Shown one piece after another: positions 25,019-32,523 of a stretch of 39,676 nt of DNA. How positions within the stretch are numbered: the stretch's first letter is position 1; each line of letters opens with the position of its first letter. The position numbers were made by a program, and so were the translations under genes. Source of the DNA: Caldilinea sp. CFX5. Its GTDB lineage: Bacteria; Chloroflexota; Anaerolineae; Caldilineales; Caldilineaceae. The stretch is from NCBI GenBank assembly GCA_021405325.1, contig QWII01000119.1, forward strand, positions 1-39,676. Reading direction: 5' to 3'. The notes beneath the pieces are model-generated. The model saw nothing but the letters and a program-made list of their open reading frames with translations. It made no database searches and had not been told where the DNA came from.

Positions 25019-25852
25019 ATGCCCACGCTCGGTCTTAATCTTATGGTTTGGAATGGACAGGTGGGGGCAGCGGAACTGGCCTTACTGCCTCAGATCAAAG
25101 CAATGGGATATGCTAGTGTTGAACTGCCGGTCTTTGCGGCTGACCCTTTTGACATTGCAACGGTACGCGCCGCTTTGACCGATCACGGTTTGGCCTGTAC
25201 GGTCAGCACGGCGCCGCCTCCCGCCGTCAATCTGATCGATGAGGATCGACGTGCCGCCGGGGTTGACTATCTGCGCCAAGTGATTACGGTTGCGGCAAAG
25301 GTGGGCGCGACGGTGGTCTGTGGGCCGTTGGCTGCCCCGGTCGGTGAACGACGTGGCCGTGGCTATACCCAGGCTGAGTGGGATTCTTGCGTGCTGGGTT
25401 TGCGCGCGGCCGGCGCGATTGCGGCTGACAATGGGGTGACGTTAGCCTTGGAGCCGCTTAACCGCTTTGAAACCTTTATTGTTAACACCGTAGCCGATGG
25501 CGTGCGCCTGGTGACGGCAGTGGATCAACCGGCGCTGGGCTTGCTGCTGGATACCTTTCACCTGCATATTGAAGAAAAGTCCACCGCCGCCGCCATTCGT
25601 CATGCCGGTCGGCATCTCAAACATTTTCATGCCAGCGAAAATGATCGCGGCACCGTCGGCACGGGGCAAGTCGCCTGGCCCAGCGTCTTTGGCGCCCTGC
25701 GCGACATCAACTACCAGGGGCAGATTGTCGTTGAATCCTTCGGCCACGCCATCCCCGAACTGGCCGGCGCCGCGTGTGTCTGGCGACCGCTGGCGGCCAG
25801 CCCGGAAGCTTTGGCTCAGGGCAGCATCACCTATTTACGTAAACATTTATAA
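25019..25852 (+). CDS. Sugar-phosphate isomerase/epimerase-family TIM barrel (tagatose/psicose 3-epimerase-like)
   Basis: With ATG 25019 (AAAGGAG ahead; an in-frame upstream start at 24980 lies in repeat DNA) the protein has 277 residues. It is an AP-endonuclease-2-like TIM barrel. The four metal ligands of ketose 3-epimerases are visible: E145 (TLALEPLNRFE), D178 (GLLLDTFHLHIEE), H204 (LKHFHASENDRG) and E239 (IVVESF). The reaction is probably C3 epimerisation or isomerisation of a ketose or related sugar. It points away from the YhcH-like gene across a shared regulatory gap and ends in front of a perfect 28-bp hairpin. Confidence 0.85.
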   Translation: MPTLGLNLMVWNGQVGAAELALLPQIKAMGYASVELPVFAADPFDIATVRAALTDHGLACTVSTAPPPAVNLIDEDRRAAGVDYLRQVITVAAKVGATVVCGPLAAPVGERRGRGYTQAEWDSCVLGLRAAGAIAADNGVTLALEPLNRFETFIVNTVADGVRLVTAVDQPALGLLLDTFHLHIEEKSTAAAIRHAGRHLKHFHASENDRGTVGTGQVAWPSVFGALRDINYQGQIVVESFGHAIPELAGAACVWRPLAASPEALAQGSITYLRKHL

Positions 25853-25862
25853 GAACAAGTCA

Positions 25863-25926
25863 ACCTGCTCGTAGCCAGTCCGTGACTGGCATCTGGACGC
25901 CAGTCACGGACTGGCTACGAGCAGGT
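25863..25926. repeat. Perfect 28-bp hairpin
   Basis: Arms 25863-25890 (ACCTGCTCGTAGCCAGTCCG...) and 25899-25926 pair perfectly around an 8-nt loop. Each arm also carries the mini-palindrome CAGTC-CGT/ACG-GACTG. It begins 11 nt after the isomerase stop. Confidence 0.88.
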
Positions 25927-25975
25927 CTGCTGACAAGGCAAATAGAACTTCTAACCGAAAGGCAACCTTGCACCT

Positions 25976-27187
25976 ATGTCCACCCAACCCATCACCAGCC
26001 AGGAATTGCTGGAACGCGCCAAAACCATCCATGAACGGATGCGCGGCTGGCGCCGGGAAATTCATCGCTACCCCGAACTCACCTTTACCGAACATCGTAC
26101 GGCCGGCCTGGTTAACGCCACGCTGACCGACTTGGGCATCCCCACCGATACCGAGGTCGCCAAAACCGGCGTCGTCGGTCACATTCGGGGCAATGCCGGG
26201 CCGACGGTCGGTCTGCGCGCCGATATGGACGCCCTACCCATTACCGAGATCAACGGCGCCGACTTTGACAGCACCCGCCCCGGCATCATGCACGCCTGTG
26301 GTCACGACGCCCATACGGCGATGCTCATGGGCGCAGCCACCATTCTCAAAGGACTGGCCGACCAGGGACGACTCCCTGGCTCGATTCGGTTGCTCTTCCA
26401 ACCCAGTGAAGAGGCCCAGGATGCCGAAGGCAAATCGGGCGGGATGCGCATGGTGGAAGAGGGGGCGCTCAACGGGCTGGATGCGGTCTTCGGATTGCAT
26501 GTCGATCCGCTACACCCGGTCGGCACGGTGGCAACTCGCTCCGGCCCCATGATGGCCTCGGCGGACACCTTCGAGCTAACCATTCATGGCTCCGGCGGTC
26601 ATGCCGCGCGGCCGCACATCACTATCGACCCGATTGCCCTGTCCGCCCATGTGATCAACGCGATCCAACAGGTGGTCAGCCGTCGGCTCAACCCGCTCGA
26701 CCCCGGTGTGATCACCATCGGCACGATTCATGGCGGCACGGTCAGTAATGTCATTCCTGATACGGTGACGATGACGGGGACAATTCGCGCCTTTAGCCAG
26801 GAGGGCCGGGCGACGCTGCTCAGTGAGTTGGAGCGGGCGTGCAAGGTGATTGAACCCCTCGGCGCGCGGATTGAGTACACATTGCAGACCGGCTATCCGC
26901 CTACAGTCAACTCACCGGAAGCGACGGCGGTGATGCTGGCCGCCGCCACCGATCTGTTGGGCGCGGAGCAGGTCAAAGAGGCGCCAATGGTGATGGGGGC
27001 GGAGGATTTTAGCTTTATGGCGCAGGTGGCGCCGGGCAACTTTTTGCGCATCGGCACCCACAACCCGGCTTGGGAGCGCCACTATCCGGTTCACCGGGCT
27101 GATTTTCGCATAGATGAAGATGCGTTGCCGATAGGGGCAGCGGCTTTGGCGGCGGCGGCGATCCGGTGGATGCAGGAGAAGGGGTGA
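25976..27187 (+). CDS. M20-family amidohydrolase (N-acyl amino acid / hippurate hydrolase-like)
   Basis: The 403-residue protein is a typical M20D metal-dependent amidohydrolase, which cleaves N-acyl groups from amino acids or auxin conjugates in the cytoplasm. [21 protein letters not shown] is the family start. [13 protein letters not shown] holds a metal-binding Asp, and [16 protein letters not shown] contains the metal Cys and His residues. [24 protein letters not shown] gives the catalytic and metal glutamates. [11 protein letters not shown] begins the dimerisation domain, and [11 protein letters not shown] holds the late metal ligand. The ATG has only a weak ribosome site. Its TGA overlaps the ATG of the next gene by one base, so the lipoprotein gene is translationally coupled. 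Confidence 0.93.
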   Translation: MSTQPITSQELLERAKTIHERMRGWRREIHRYPELTFTEHRTAGLVNATLTDLGIPTDTEVAKTGVVGHIRGNAGPTVGLRADMDALPITEINGADFDSTRPGIMHACGHDAHTAMLMGAATILKGLADQGRLPGSIRLLFQPSEEAQDAEGKSGGMRMVEEGALNGLDAVFGLHVDPLHPVGTVATRSGPMMASADTFELTIHGSGGHAARPHITIDPIALSAHVINAIQQVVSRRLNPLDPGVITIGTIHGGTVSNVIPDTVTMTGTIRAFSQEGRATLLSELERACKVIEPLGARIEYTLQTGYPPTVNSPEATAVMLAAATDLLGAEQVKEAPMVMGAEDFSFMAQVAPGNFLRIGTHNPAWERHYPVHRADFRIDEDALPIGAAALAAAAIRWMQEKG

Positions 27188-27996
27188 TGGTGAAAGGTAG
27201 GTTTGTACTCTTGCGTCTTTGGGGTGGGCAAGACGACGCTGAGCGTCGGTTCTACATTCCCACGCTCAGCGTGGGAACGAGTATCATATTGATGGTGTGG
27301 CTGTTGGCGGCGTGTGGACAGCCGGCGATTACGCCGTTGCGCGTGCAGGCGGCGCCGTGGGCGGATGGCGAGGTCAGCACCTATCAGATTACGGACATTG
27401 AGAATAAACCGGCCGGCACGGCGACCATCACCTTTACGGCGGGGGCTACGCAAATTCAGGAAGAGGCGTGGACCATGCAGCGTGAGGTAGCGGCGCAAGG
27501 TGATCAAGAGATCGTGGTGGTGGAGATGACAGCAAGTGGGCTGCGTCCGGCGCTCTCGATGCTCACGCGACAGTTGGGCAGTGATCGCCGCGAACAGGTC
27601 AAAAGTACCTATAACCAGGGGCAGGTTGATCTCGAACTGACCACAGCAAAGGACATCACGACCTATGAGCGCATCAATGTTCCCAGTGATGTCCGCGATC
27701 AGCGAACCCTGCTTGCGCTGGTGCGCGCCCTACCGTTAGCCAATGGTTATGCCACCCAGGTCAACAGCTTCCTGCCTGTGGCCGACCTGTTAGAACGCAC
27801 TACCATTCATGTCACCGGGCAAGAGCAAGTGCAAACGCCCGCCGGCGCCTACGAGACCTGGCGGGTCGAATTAACCACCAACGATAGTGAATCACAAGCC
27901 TGGGTTAGCACCAGCGCGCCCTATATCCTGGTGAAGTTTGTCGATGGCCGCACCGGTGGCGCCTATGAGCTGCGCGATTATCAAATGGGGCAGTAA
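27187..27996 (+). CDS. Putative lipoprotein, unknown function
   Basis: ATG 27187 shares a base with the upstream TGA and follows GGAGAAGGGG. The protein has 269 residues and starts with an unusually long leader ending SIILMVWLLAACG, a lipobox whose Cys would be lipid-modified. The rest is beta-rich (DGEVSTYQITDIENKPAGTATITF, EVVQTPAGAYETWRVELTTND-like stretches, PYILVKFVDGRTGGAYELRDY). This resembles DUF3108-type surface proteins with a conserved TPAGxYETW pattern. It has no recognised catalytic motif. A palindromic repeat lies inside the leader codons (27235-27277), so the original start may have been nearer to the lipobox. The partner of the M20 enzyme is not known. Confidence 0.72.
   Translation: MVKGRFVLLRLWGGQDDAERRFYIPTLSVGTSIILMVWLLAACGQPAITPLRVQAAPWADGEVSTYQITDIENKPAGTATITFTAGATQIQEEAWTMQREVAAQGDQEIVVVEMTASGLRPALSMLTRQLGSDRREQVKSTYNQGQVDLELTTAKDITTYERINVPSDVRDQRTLLALVRALPLANGYATQVNSFLPVADLLERTTIHVTGQEQVQTPAGAYETWRVELTTNDSESQAWVSTSAPYILVKFVDGRTGGAYELRDYQMGQ
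27235..27277. repeat. Palindromic repeats inside the lipoprotein leader
   Basis: GACGCT-G-AGCGTC (27235-27247) is followed by TTCCCACGCT-C-AGCGTGGGAA (27257-27277), a palindrome with 10-bp arms. The two share the ACGCT/AGCGT word in opposite orientation. They lie within codons for the predicted signal sequence. Confidence 0.75.
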
Positions 27997-28021
27997 GTCC
28001 TGTACGTTGTGATGGATAGAA

Positions 28022-28143
28022 CGGTAGTAAAGACTAATGAACGTTACGAAAATAAAGCGGTAACTGTAGGTCATCGCCGCCGGCGTGACAAGTTCCAAGG
28101 ATTACCGAAACAAGGAGCTAACCTTCATCAGTCTTTACTACCG
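28022..28143. repeat. Inverted repeat between convergent genes
   Basis: Arms 28022-28046 (CGGTAGTAAAGACTAATGAA...) and 28119-28143 match at 23 of 25 positions, with a 72-nt centre. The element fills the gap between the lipoprotein gene and the convergent glutaredoxin-like gene and could stop transcription from both sides. Confidence 0.7.
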
Positions 28144-28149
28144 GTGTAA

Positions 28150-28410
28150 CTACGCAGCAAACGCTTGGAGCTTTTGCGCCAGTATGCTCGTGCTGGGTTC
28201 AGTTAGCACAGAGCCATCGGGGAAGACAATGGTCGGCACGCTGCGATTGCCGTTGTTCAGCGCCATCACCTGTTCGACGGCTTCATCATCCTGGCTGATG
28301 TTGATCTCTTCATAGACGACCTTCATGGCGCTCATCACCTGCTTGGCGCGCCAGCAATCGGGGCACCAACTGGTGGTGTACATCACAATCCCTTTTTGTT
28401 CTTGACTCAT
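28150..28410 (-). CDS. Glutaredoxin-like thiol-disulfide protein
   Basis: The start ATG at 28410 is chosen because AAGGAA lies ahead, giving 86 residues, the usual size for a single-domain glutaredoxin. The active site is C16-P-D-C19 in VMYTTSWCPDCWRAK. The cis-proline motif SVPTIVFPDGS follows near residue 55, and LTEPSTSILAQKL forms the last helix. Such proteins reduce disulfides in the cytoplasm; CPDC is an uncommon variant of the usual CPYC. It is monocistronic, with a hairpin on each side, and is transcribed divergently from the methyltransferase-like gene. Confidence 0.88.
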   Translation of the reverse strand: MSQEQKGIVMYTTSWCPDCWRAKQVMSAMKVVYEEINISQDDEAVEQVMALNNGNRSVPTIVFPDGSVLTEPSTSILAQKLQAFAA

Positions 28411-28443
28411 GCCCAATTCCTTACTACTTTTACGACCAGTAGA

Positions 28444-28492
28444 GCGCAATCACAAACCGGGTTTTTGGCAGAAACCTGGTTTGTGATTGCGC
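28444..28492. repeat. 21-bp hairpin in a divergent promoter region
   Basis: Arms 28444-28464 (GCGCAATCACAAACCGGGTTT) and 28472-28492 pair at all but one position, which can form a G-T pair. The loop has 7 nt. It lies between the divergent starts at 28410 and 28524, so it may serve as an operator or as a leader structure rather than a terminator. Confidence 0.75.
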
Positions 28493-28523
28493 CAATTGAC
28501 TATGCAATGAGGATAATAAAAAC

Positions 28524-28952
28524 TTGCGTTCCTATCTCCTGGTTTTGCTACAATTTGCAGCCATTTTGGCAATTCTGCTCACGGGACCCCTTTGGGCGCG
28601 TGCACCTTGGTTGTTGGCAGTTGAACTAGCCGGCCTGGCGCTTGTCCTCTGGGCCTTGCTGGCGATGCAGCTTGCCAATTTACATGTGCTGCCAGATGTG
28701 CGGTCCAATGCCCAACTGGTGCAACGGGGGCCATACCGTTGGATCCGCCATCCCATGTACAGTGCCATCTTGTTGGCGACACTGGCGCTGGTGATCGACG
28801 CCTTCACCTGGCTGCGCTTGGGCTTCTGGTTCGTTTTGCTGATCGATCTGCTGATCAAGCTGCACTACGAAGAACGGCTTTTAGCTGCGCACTACACGGA
28901 CTACGGGTATTACCAACAGCAGACAAAACGATTGCTGCCATTTGTTTACTAA
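28524..28952 (+). CDS. Isoprenylcysteine carboxyl methyltransferase (ICMT)/PEMT-like membrane protein
   Basis: A 142-residue membrane protein with about four hydrophobic segments. The signature NAQLVQRGPYRWIRHPMYSAILL and the later LHYEERLLAAHYTDYGYYQQQTKRLLPF are the SAM- and substrate-contacting motifs of the ICMT/phospholipid-methyltransferase family. In bacteria the substrate is usually unknown. The start is taken as TTG 28524, with GAGGA ten bases ahead; no ATG is available. The gene is convergent with the thiolase gene, with only 14 nt between the stops. Confidence 0.8.
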   Translation: MRSYLLVLLQFAAILAILLTGPLWARAPWLLAVELAGLALVLWALLAMQLANLHVLPDVRSNAQLVQRGPYRWIRHPMYSAILLATLALVIDAFTWLRLGFWFVLLIDLLIKLHYEERLLAAHYTDYGYYQQQTKRLLPFVY

Positions 28953-28966
28953 CTATCACCCTACGG

Positions 28967-30175
28967 TCACATGCGTTCAATGATGGTGGCAATGCCCATG
29001 CCGCCGCCGGCGCATAAGGTAATTAGCGCGGTTGCTTGATCCCGCCGTTCTAGCTCATCAAGCGCCGTGCCAAGCAGCATAGCGCCGGTGGCGCCTAATG
29101 GGTGACCGAGCGCAATGGCGCCGCCGTTGACATTGATCTTGGCGTCATCCGCCAGCGCCATATCGCGCATAAATTTTAAGACCACGGCGGCAAAGGCTTC
29201 GTTGACCTCCAGCAGATCGATGTCGGCCAGGGTCATGCCGGCCAGCCGGAGCGCTTTGCGCGTCGCCGGGGCCGGACCGGTAAGCATAATCGTCGGTTCC
29301 GTGCCGACCAGCGCGGTGGCGACGACGCGCGCCCGCGGTCGCAAGCCCAACCGTTCGCCGGCTGCCTGGCTGCCGATCAAGACCAGGGCGGCGCCATCGA
29401 CAATGCCCGAAGCGTTGCCCGCCGTATGCACATGATTAATGGCAGTGACGGTTTGGTACTTGGCTAAGGCAATGGCGTCATAGCGCGCTTCGCCCACTGC
29501 CTGAAAGGCCGGGGTGAGCGCCGCCAGCCCTTCCAGGGTCGTGTTCGGACGCACATGTTCATCAGAAGCCAGCAGCACCTGCCCCGCTTCGTTGGTGACC
29601 GGGATCAGCGATTTGAAATAGCCCTGCGCCGCCGCGTGCGCCGCCCGCTGTTGGGATAAGAGCGCATAGCCGTCGACATCCTGGCGGGAAAAGCCTTCCA
29701 GGGTGGCGATCAGATCGGCGCCGATCCCTTGTGGCACAAAGCCGATTTGCTGGCTGATGACCGGATCATCCATCAACGCGCCGCCGTCGGCGCCAATCGG
29801 CACCCGTGACATCGACTCGACGCCGCCGGCCACCACCAGATCGGCCCACCCGGCGCGCACTTTGGCCGCCGCCAGATTGACTGTTTCCAACCCCGAAGCG
29901 CAGAAGCGATTGAGCTGAATCCCCGGCACGCTTTCATCCCAGCCGGCGGCCAAGAGCGCCGTGCGCGCCAGGTTCGCCCCCTGTTCCCCCACGGGCGTCA
30001 CACAGCCCAGCATGAGATCATCGACCAAGGCCGGCGCCGGCAGACAACGTTGCCGCAGCGCGTCCAGGAGCGTCTGCACCAGCCCAATCGGCGTCACGCC
30101 ATGCAAAGCGCCACTCGCCCGGCCCTTCCCGCGCGGTGTACGAATCGCCTCATAGATGTATGCTTCTCTATTCAC
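28967..30175 (-). CDS. Acetyl-CoA acetyltransferase / 3-ketoacyl-CoA thiolase
   Basis: The 402-residue thiolase condenses two acyl-CoA molecules or cleaves 3-ketoacyl-CoA. The nucleophile is C92 in [13 protein letters not shown]. Other signatures are [11 protein letters not shown] (substrate-shaping loop), [18 protein letters not shown] (catalytic His), and [15 protein letters not shown] (second catalytic Cys). GTG 30175 is used with AAAGGAG ahead. The gene follows the prenyl-synthetase-like gene after a short repeat-filled gap on the same strand. As thiolases supply acetoacetyl-CoA, a link to isoprenoid or fatty-acid metabolism is possible, but beta-oxidation is equally likely. Confidence 0.93.
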   Translation of the reverse strand: MNREAYIYEAIRTPRGKGRASGALHGVTPIGLVQTLLDALRQRCLPAPALVDDLMLGCVTPVGEQGANLARTALLAAGWDESVPGIQLNRFCASGLETVNLAAAKVRAGWADLVVAGGVESMSRVPIGADGGALMDDPVISQQIGFVPQGIGADLIATLEGFSRQDVDGYALLSQQRAAHAAAQGYFKSLIPVTNEAGQVLLASDEHVRPNTTLEGLAALTPAFQAVGEARYDAIALAKYQTVTAINHVHTAGNASGIVDGAALVLIGSQAAGERLGLRPRARVVATALVGTEPTIMLTGPAPATRKALRLAGMTLADIDLLEVNEAFAAVVLKFMRDMALADDAKINVNGGAIALGHPLGATGAMLLGTALDELERRDQATALITLCAGGGMGIATIIERM

Positions 30176-30225
30176 CGGCGCTCCTTTCTTGCAGCCTGCT
30201 GATCTTTAGCTGCCAGTGGATAATA

Positions 30226-30273
30226 GACAGGAAGACAAGAGGATGGCTCATTCGAGCGTCTTGTCTCCCTGTC
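30226..30273. repeat. GACAGGAAGACAAG inverted repeat overlapping a gene end
   Basis: GACAGGAAGACAAG (30226-30239) is inverted at 30260-30273 with one mismatch, and further CTTCCTGTCTT words follow to about 30292. The right part encodes the last residues (DRKTGRQGDKTLE) of the prenyl-synthetase-like protein. A related AAGACAG repeat fills the gap 33601-33657. Confidence 0.6.
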
Positions 30274-31099
30274 TTCCTGTCTTCCTGTCTTGACTTAGCC
30301 ACTCGCCAAAAGCCGCCAACCGCGCCTGTTGCAGCGGCGTCACCTGACGGATGGCGCGCAGGTTGGCCGTGACAATGGCCGGATCGTAGGGCGTGGGTTG
30401 ACCAGCGAGAAAATGGGCGAAATCAACCAGATCGCTGCGCGTGGCCGGCGGCAGCGCCGCCAAGACGGCTGCCGCTTGTACACCGGAGACAAAGAGATCA
30501 CGGCGTTCGTCATACCGCGTCGTTGTATTGGGCGGTGCGCTGTCGGTCGCCGCTTCCCGATTGGCAAAGAAATTGCGCAGAATCCCTTCACTGATCGCTT
30601 TGAGCGCCTGCGAAAAGAGTTCAACCACCTGCACATGATCAGTCTGCGCCGCCAGGATGGCCGACCGGGAAAAACAGTAATCACCGGTCAAAATAATGCC
30701 GCCCATGAGAGTCTTGTGCTGTTCATCGGCTTGTGCCGGTTGGTGGGTCAGCAGCAATTTGTGAATGGACAGGGCAATAAATAACATTTCCTGGGCGGCG
30801 GCCAGGGATAGACGTTGTTGGCGTAAACGCTCCTCATCCGGCGCGCCAATGCCGACGGCCAAGACCAGGGCCGCGCGCAGTAGTGGTTGCGCCCGTTGAA
30901 ATTGTGCCTGCGTCAGATCGGCTAATGGTGGGTAGAGATCGGCCAAAGCCCCTTGTAATTCTTGTTCAACCGCCGCCAACTCGGCGCGCAAGGCCGCCTT
31001 TTGTGTCGGCATATCGGCCTGTTCAGGGGGGCTACTCTGTTCCGGCGCGCTACGACGGAGCGGCATGGTAGACAATGAATCAGATGACAAATTAGACAT
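30248..31099 (-). CDS. Polyprenyl-synthetase-like protein lacking the catalytic DDxxD
   Basis: With ATG 31099 the protein has 283 residues; a GTG at 31105 that overlaps the upstream stop is also possible. The helix pattern matches trans-prenyltransferases: PLLRAALVLAVGIGAPDEERL, LAAAQEMLFIALSIHKLLLTH, LMGGIILTGDYCFSRSAILAA and SQALKAISEGILRNFF align with the usual RPALVLL, ELIHTASLVHDDVVDD, LLGDYLFARAF and AIxEGE. Where active enzymes have the Mg2+-binding DDxxD, this protein reads HKLLLTH, and the second Asp-rich motif is not seen. Prenyl-chain synthesis is therefore unlikely; a regulatory or binding role is possible. It is translationally linked to the CarH-like gene. The last ~13 residues are encoded by repeat DNA. 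Confidence 0.75.
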   Translation of the reverse strand: MSNLSSDSLSTMPLRRSAPEQSSPPEQADMPTQKAALRAELAAVEQELQGALADLYPPLADLTQAQFQRAQPLLRAALVLAVGIGAPDEERLRQQRLSLAAAQEMLFIALSIHKLLLTHQPAQADEQHKTLMGGIILTGDYCFSRSAILAAQTDHVQVVELFSQALKAISEGILRNFFANREAATDSAPPNTTTRYDERRDLFVSGVQAAAVLAALPPATRSDLVDFAHFLAGQPTPYDPAIVTANLRAIRQVTPLQQARLAAFGEWLSQDRKTGRQGDKTLE

Positions 31100-31101
31100 G
31101 G

Positions 31102-32244
31102 TCACTCGGTATCAAGCTTATCAGGATCAAACGCGGATTGATCAAAAAGGTCATCATCATCCCGATCACCAAAGACGGGCGGCTGTTCGCGATTCTGATC
31201 GGCAAGCAATGAGTTCGACGGCGCCGCAGACGACGCTTTCGTGCGGCTTGTCAGCGGTCCGCCCAATAACTCCGCCGTACTTTCGATCGCTTCATAGGCG
31301 CTATCGCCCATATAGATGCCGGCGATCTCATTGCGCAATTCAGGATGATGCTTAAAAATTCTACCACCATACCCAATGATTGGCCGAACGGCCGGCAGTT
31401 GTGCAAACGCTTTGGTCAGTGTTTGCAGATTGGCGGCGCTCTCTTTCGTGGTCGCGCTAAGGAGAATCATGGCCGGCTGATATTGATTGGCATCATTGAT
31501 CAGATCAGCCGCTTTGATATTTTTGCCTAAATATTGTGTCTGATAGCCGGCGCGCCGAAGATAAATCGTTAGCAGCAATGCGCCGATTTCGTGCTCTTCA
31601 CCGGGGGCGCAAACCACCCAAATGAGATTTTTATGATTGGGGTGCGGGGCTGTATGCAAAATGGCAGCCAACCGCTGTTGCAAAATGGCTGTGGCAAAAT
31701 GTTCACGTGTGACGGAGAGTTCCCCGCGATGCCAGCGGTCGCCAATCTCAACCAAGACCGGCGCGATCACATTTTCGCCCACCAACTCGATGGGGTAGAG
31801 GGCAAAGGCTTCGGCCAACACATGATCCGCCCCATCTTCATGAAAGTTCAATAATTCATAGAGCAACTCTTTTTGTAAGACCGCGTAGTCGCGCCGCATG
31901 AGGTGATGGGTGACGGGTGGCAGCGGCATGTGTACCATTTCACCGTTGGTTGGTAAGGCAACTTGTTCCAGTGCGCCGGCATCGGCAGTCAATTTATCCA
32001 ACCACGCCACGGCTTGACTGATCGACATGCCGGCATCGACCTGCACTTTGAGCCAGCGAATGATCGCGATATCCCGATCAGAATAGAGCCGGTAGCCGCT
32101 ATCAGAGCGCTGGGGGCGACAAACTTGATAGCGCCGCTCCCAGGCGCGCAAGGTGCTGGAACTGATGCCGGTGCTCTGTTCCACCGCTTTGATATTATAC
32201 AAGGGCGTTACAGGGTACGCTTGGAGACGAATGTCATTACTCAC
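31102..32244 (-). CDS. CarH/LitR-type MerR-family regulator with cobalamin-binding domain
   Basis: GTG 32244 is preferred because GAGGAAA lies just ahead; an ATG at 32286 would add 14 residues. The 380-residue protein has a MerR helix-turn-helix (YNIKAVEQSTGISSSTLRAWERRYQV, GYRLYSDRDI), a helical-bundle region with WHRGELSVTREH (W171, E181-H182), and a B12-binding Rossmann domain with the E-x-H-x-x-G motif APGEEHEIG (H218). This is the layout of CarH/LitR, which bind adenosylcobalamin, form tetramers on DNA in the dark, and come off DNA in light. The acidic, disordered tail of about 50 residues is extra. The next gene is the prenyl-synthetase-like one, fitting the usual link with carotenoid or isoprenoid genes. 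Confidence 0.87.
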   Translation of the reverse strand: MSNDIRLQAYPVTPLYNIKAVEQSTGISSSTLRAWERRYQVCRPQRSDSGYRLYSDRDIAIIRWLKVQVDAGMSISQAVAWLDKLTADAGALEQVALPTNGEMVHMPLPPVTHHLMRRDYAVLQKELLYELLNFHEDGADHVLAEAFALYPIELVGENVIAPVLVEIGDRWHRGELSVTREHFATAILQQRLAAILHTAPHPNHKNLIWVVCAPGEEHEIGALLLTIYLRRAGYQTQYLGKNIKAADLINDANQYQPAMILLSATTKESAANLQTLTKAFAQLPAVRPIIGYGGRIFKHHPELRNEIAGIYMGDSAYEAIESTAELLGGPLTSRTKASSAAPSNSLLADQNREQPPVFGDRDDDDLFDQSAFDPDKLDTE

Positions 32245-32377
32245 GCTTTTCCTCGATTCCGTTGCTGCCAGCCCGATCTGCGCCATCCCAATCGGAAACT
32301 TTTCCGCCGCTGCTTATCACGCCCTGTAGGCCCGGAACAGCCTGAAAGACGGCGCCAGCTCCAGATCGACATCACCG

Positions 32378-32421
32378 TGTATAAGGGTTGTATAGTCTTT
32401 GTACCACAGTTGCAATCATAA
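32378..32421 (-). promoter_or_regulatory. Tandem 11-bp TGTA repeats, candidate CarH operator
   Basis: On the plus strand TGTATAAGGGT, TGTATAGTCTT, TGTACCACAGT and a weaker TGCAATCATAA follow each other without gap at 32378, 32389, 32400 and 32411. The period is exactly 11. On the minus strand, where the regulator is transcribed, repeats 1 and 2 each contain TATACA, a possible -10 box. The array is 134 nt ahead of the GTG start. CarH tetramers are known to place their DNA-binding domains head-to-tail on 11-bp direct repeats, so autoregulation is likely. The remaining sequence of the gap 32245-32523 shows no gene. Confidence 0.6.
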
Positions 32422-32523
32422 CACAACTTCTCCCATCATTCAATAGGCAAAAACTGAAGCAACTGATCATTGTTGGGTTGTAACTATTTAGCTCGTAGCC
32501 GCGCCTGAATCGTTGCGTTGGGG

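Noticed and set aside
32245..32523. Cobalamin riboswitch ahead of the B12-binding regulator
   Set aside because: No B12-box-like sequence or clear multi-stem pattern was seen; the gap is better explained by the direct-repeat operator.
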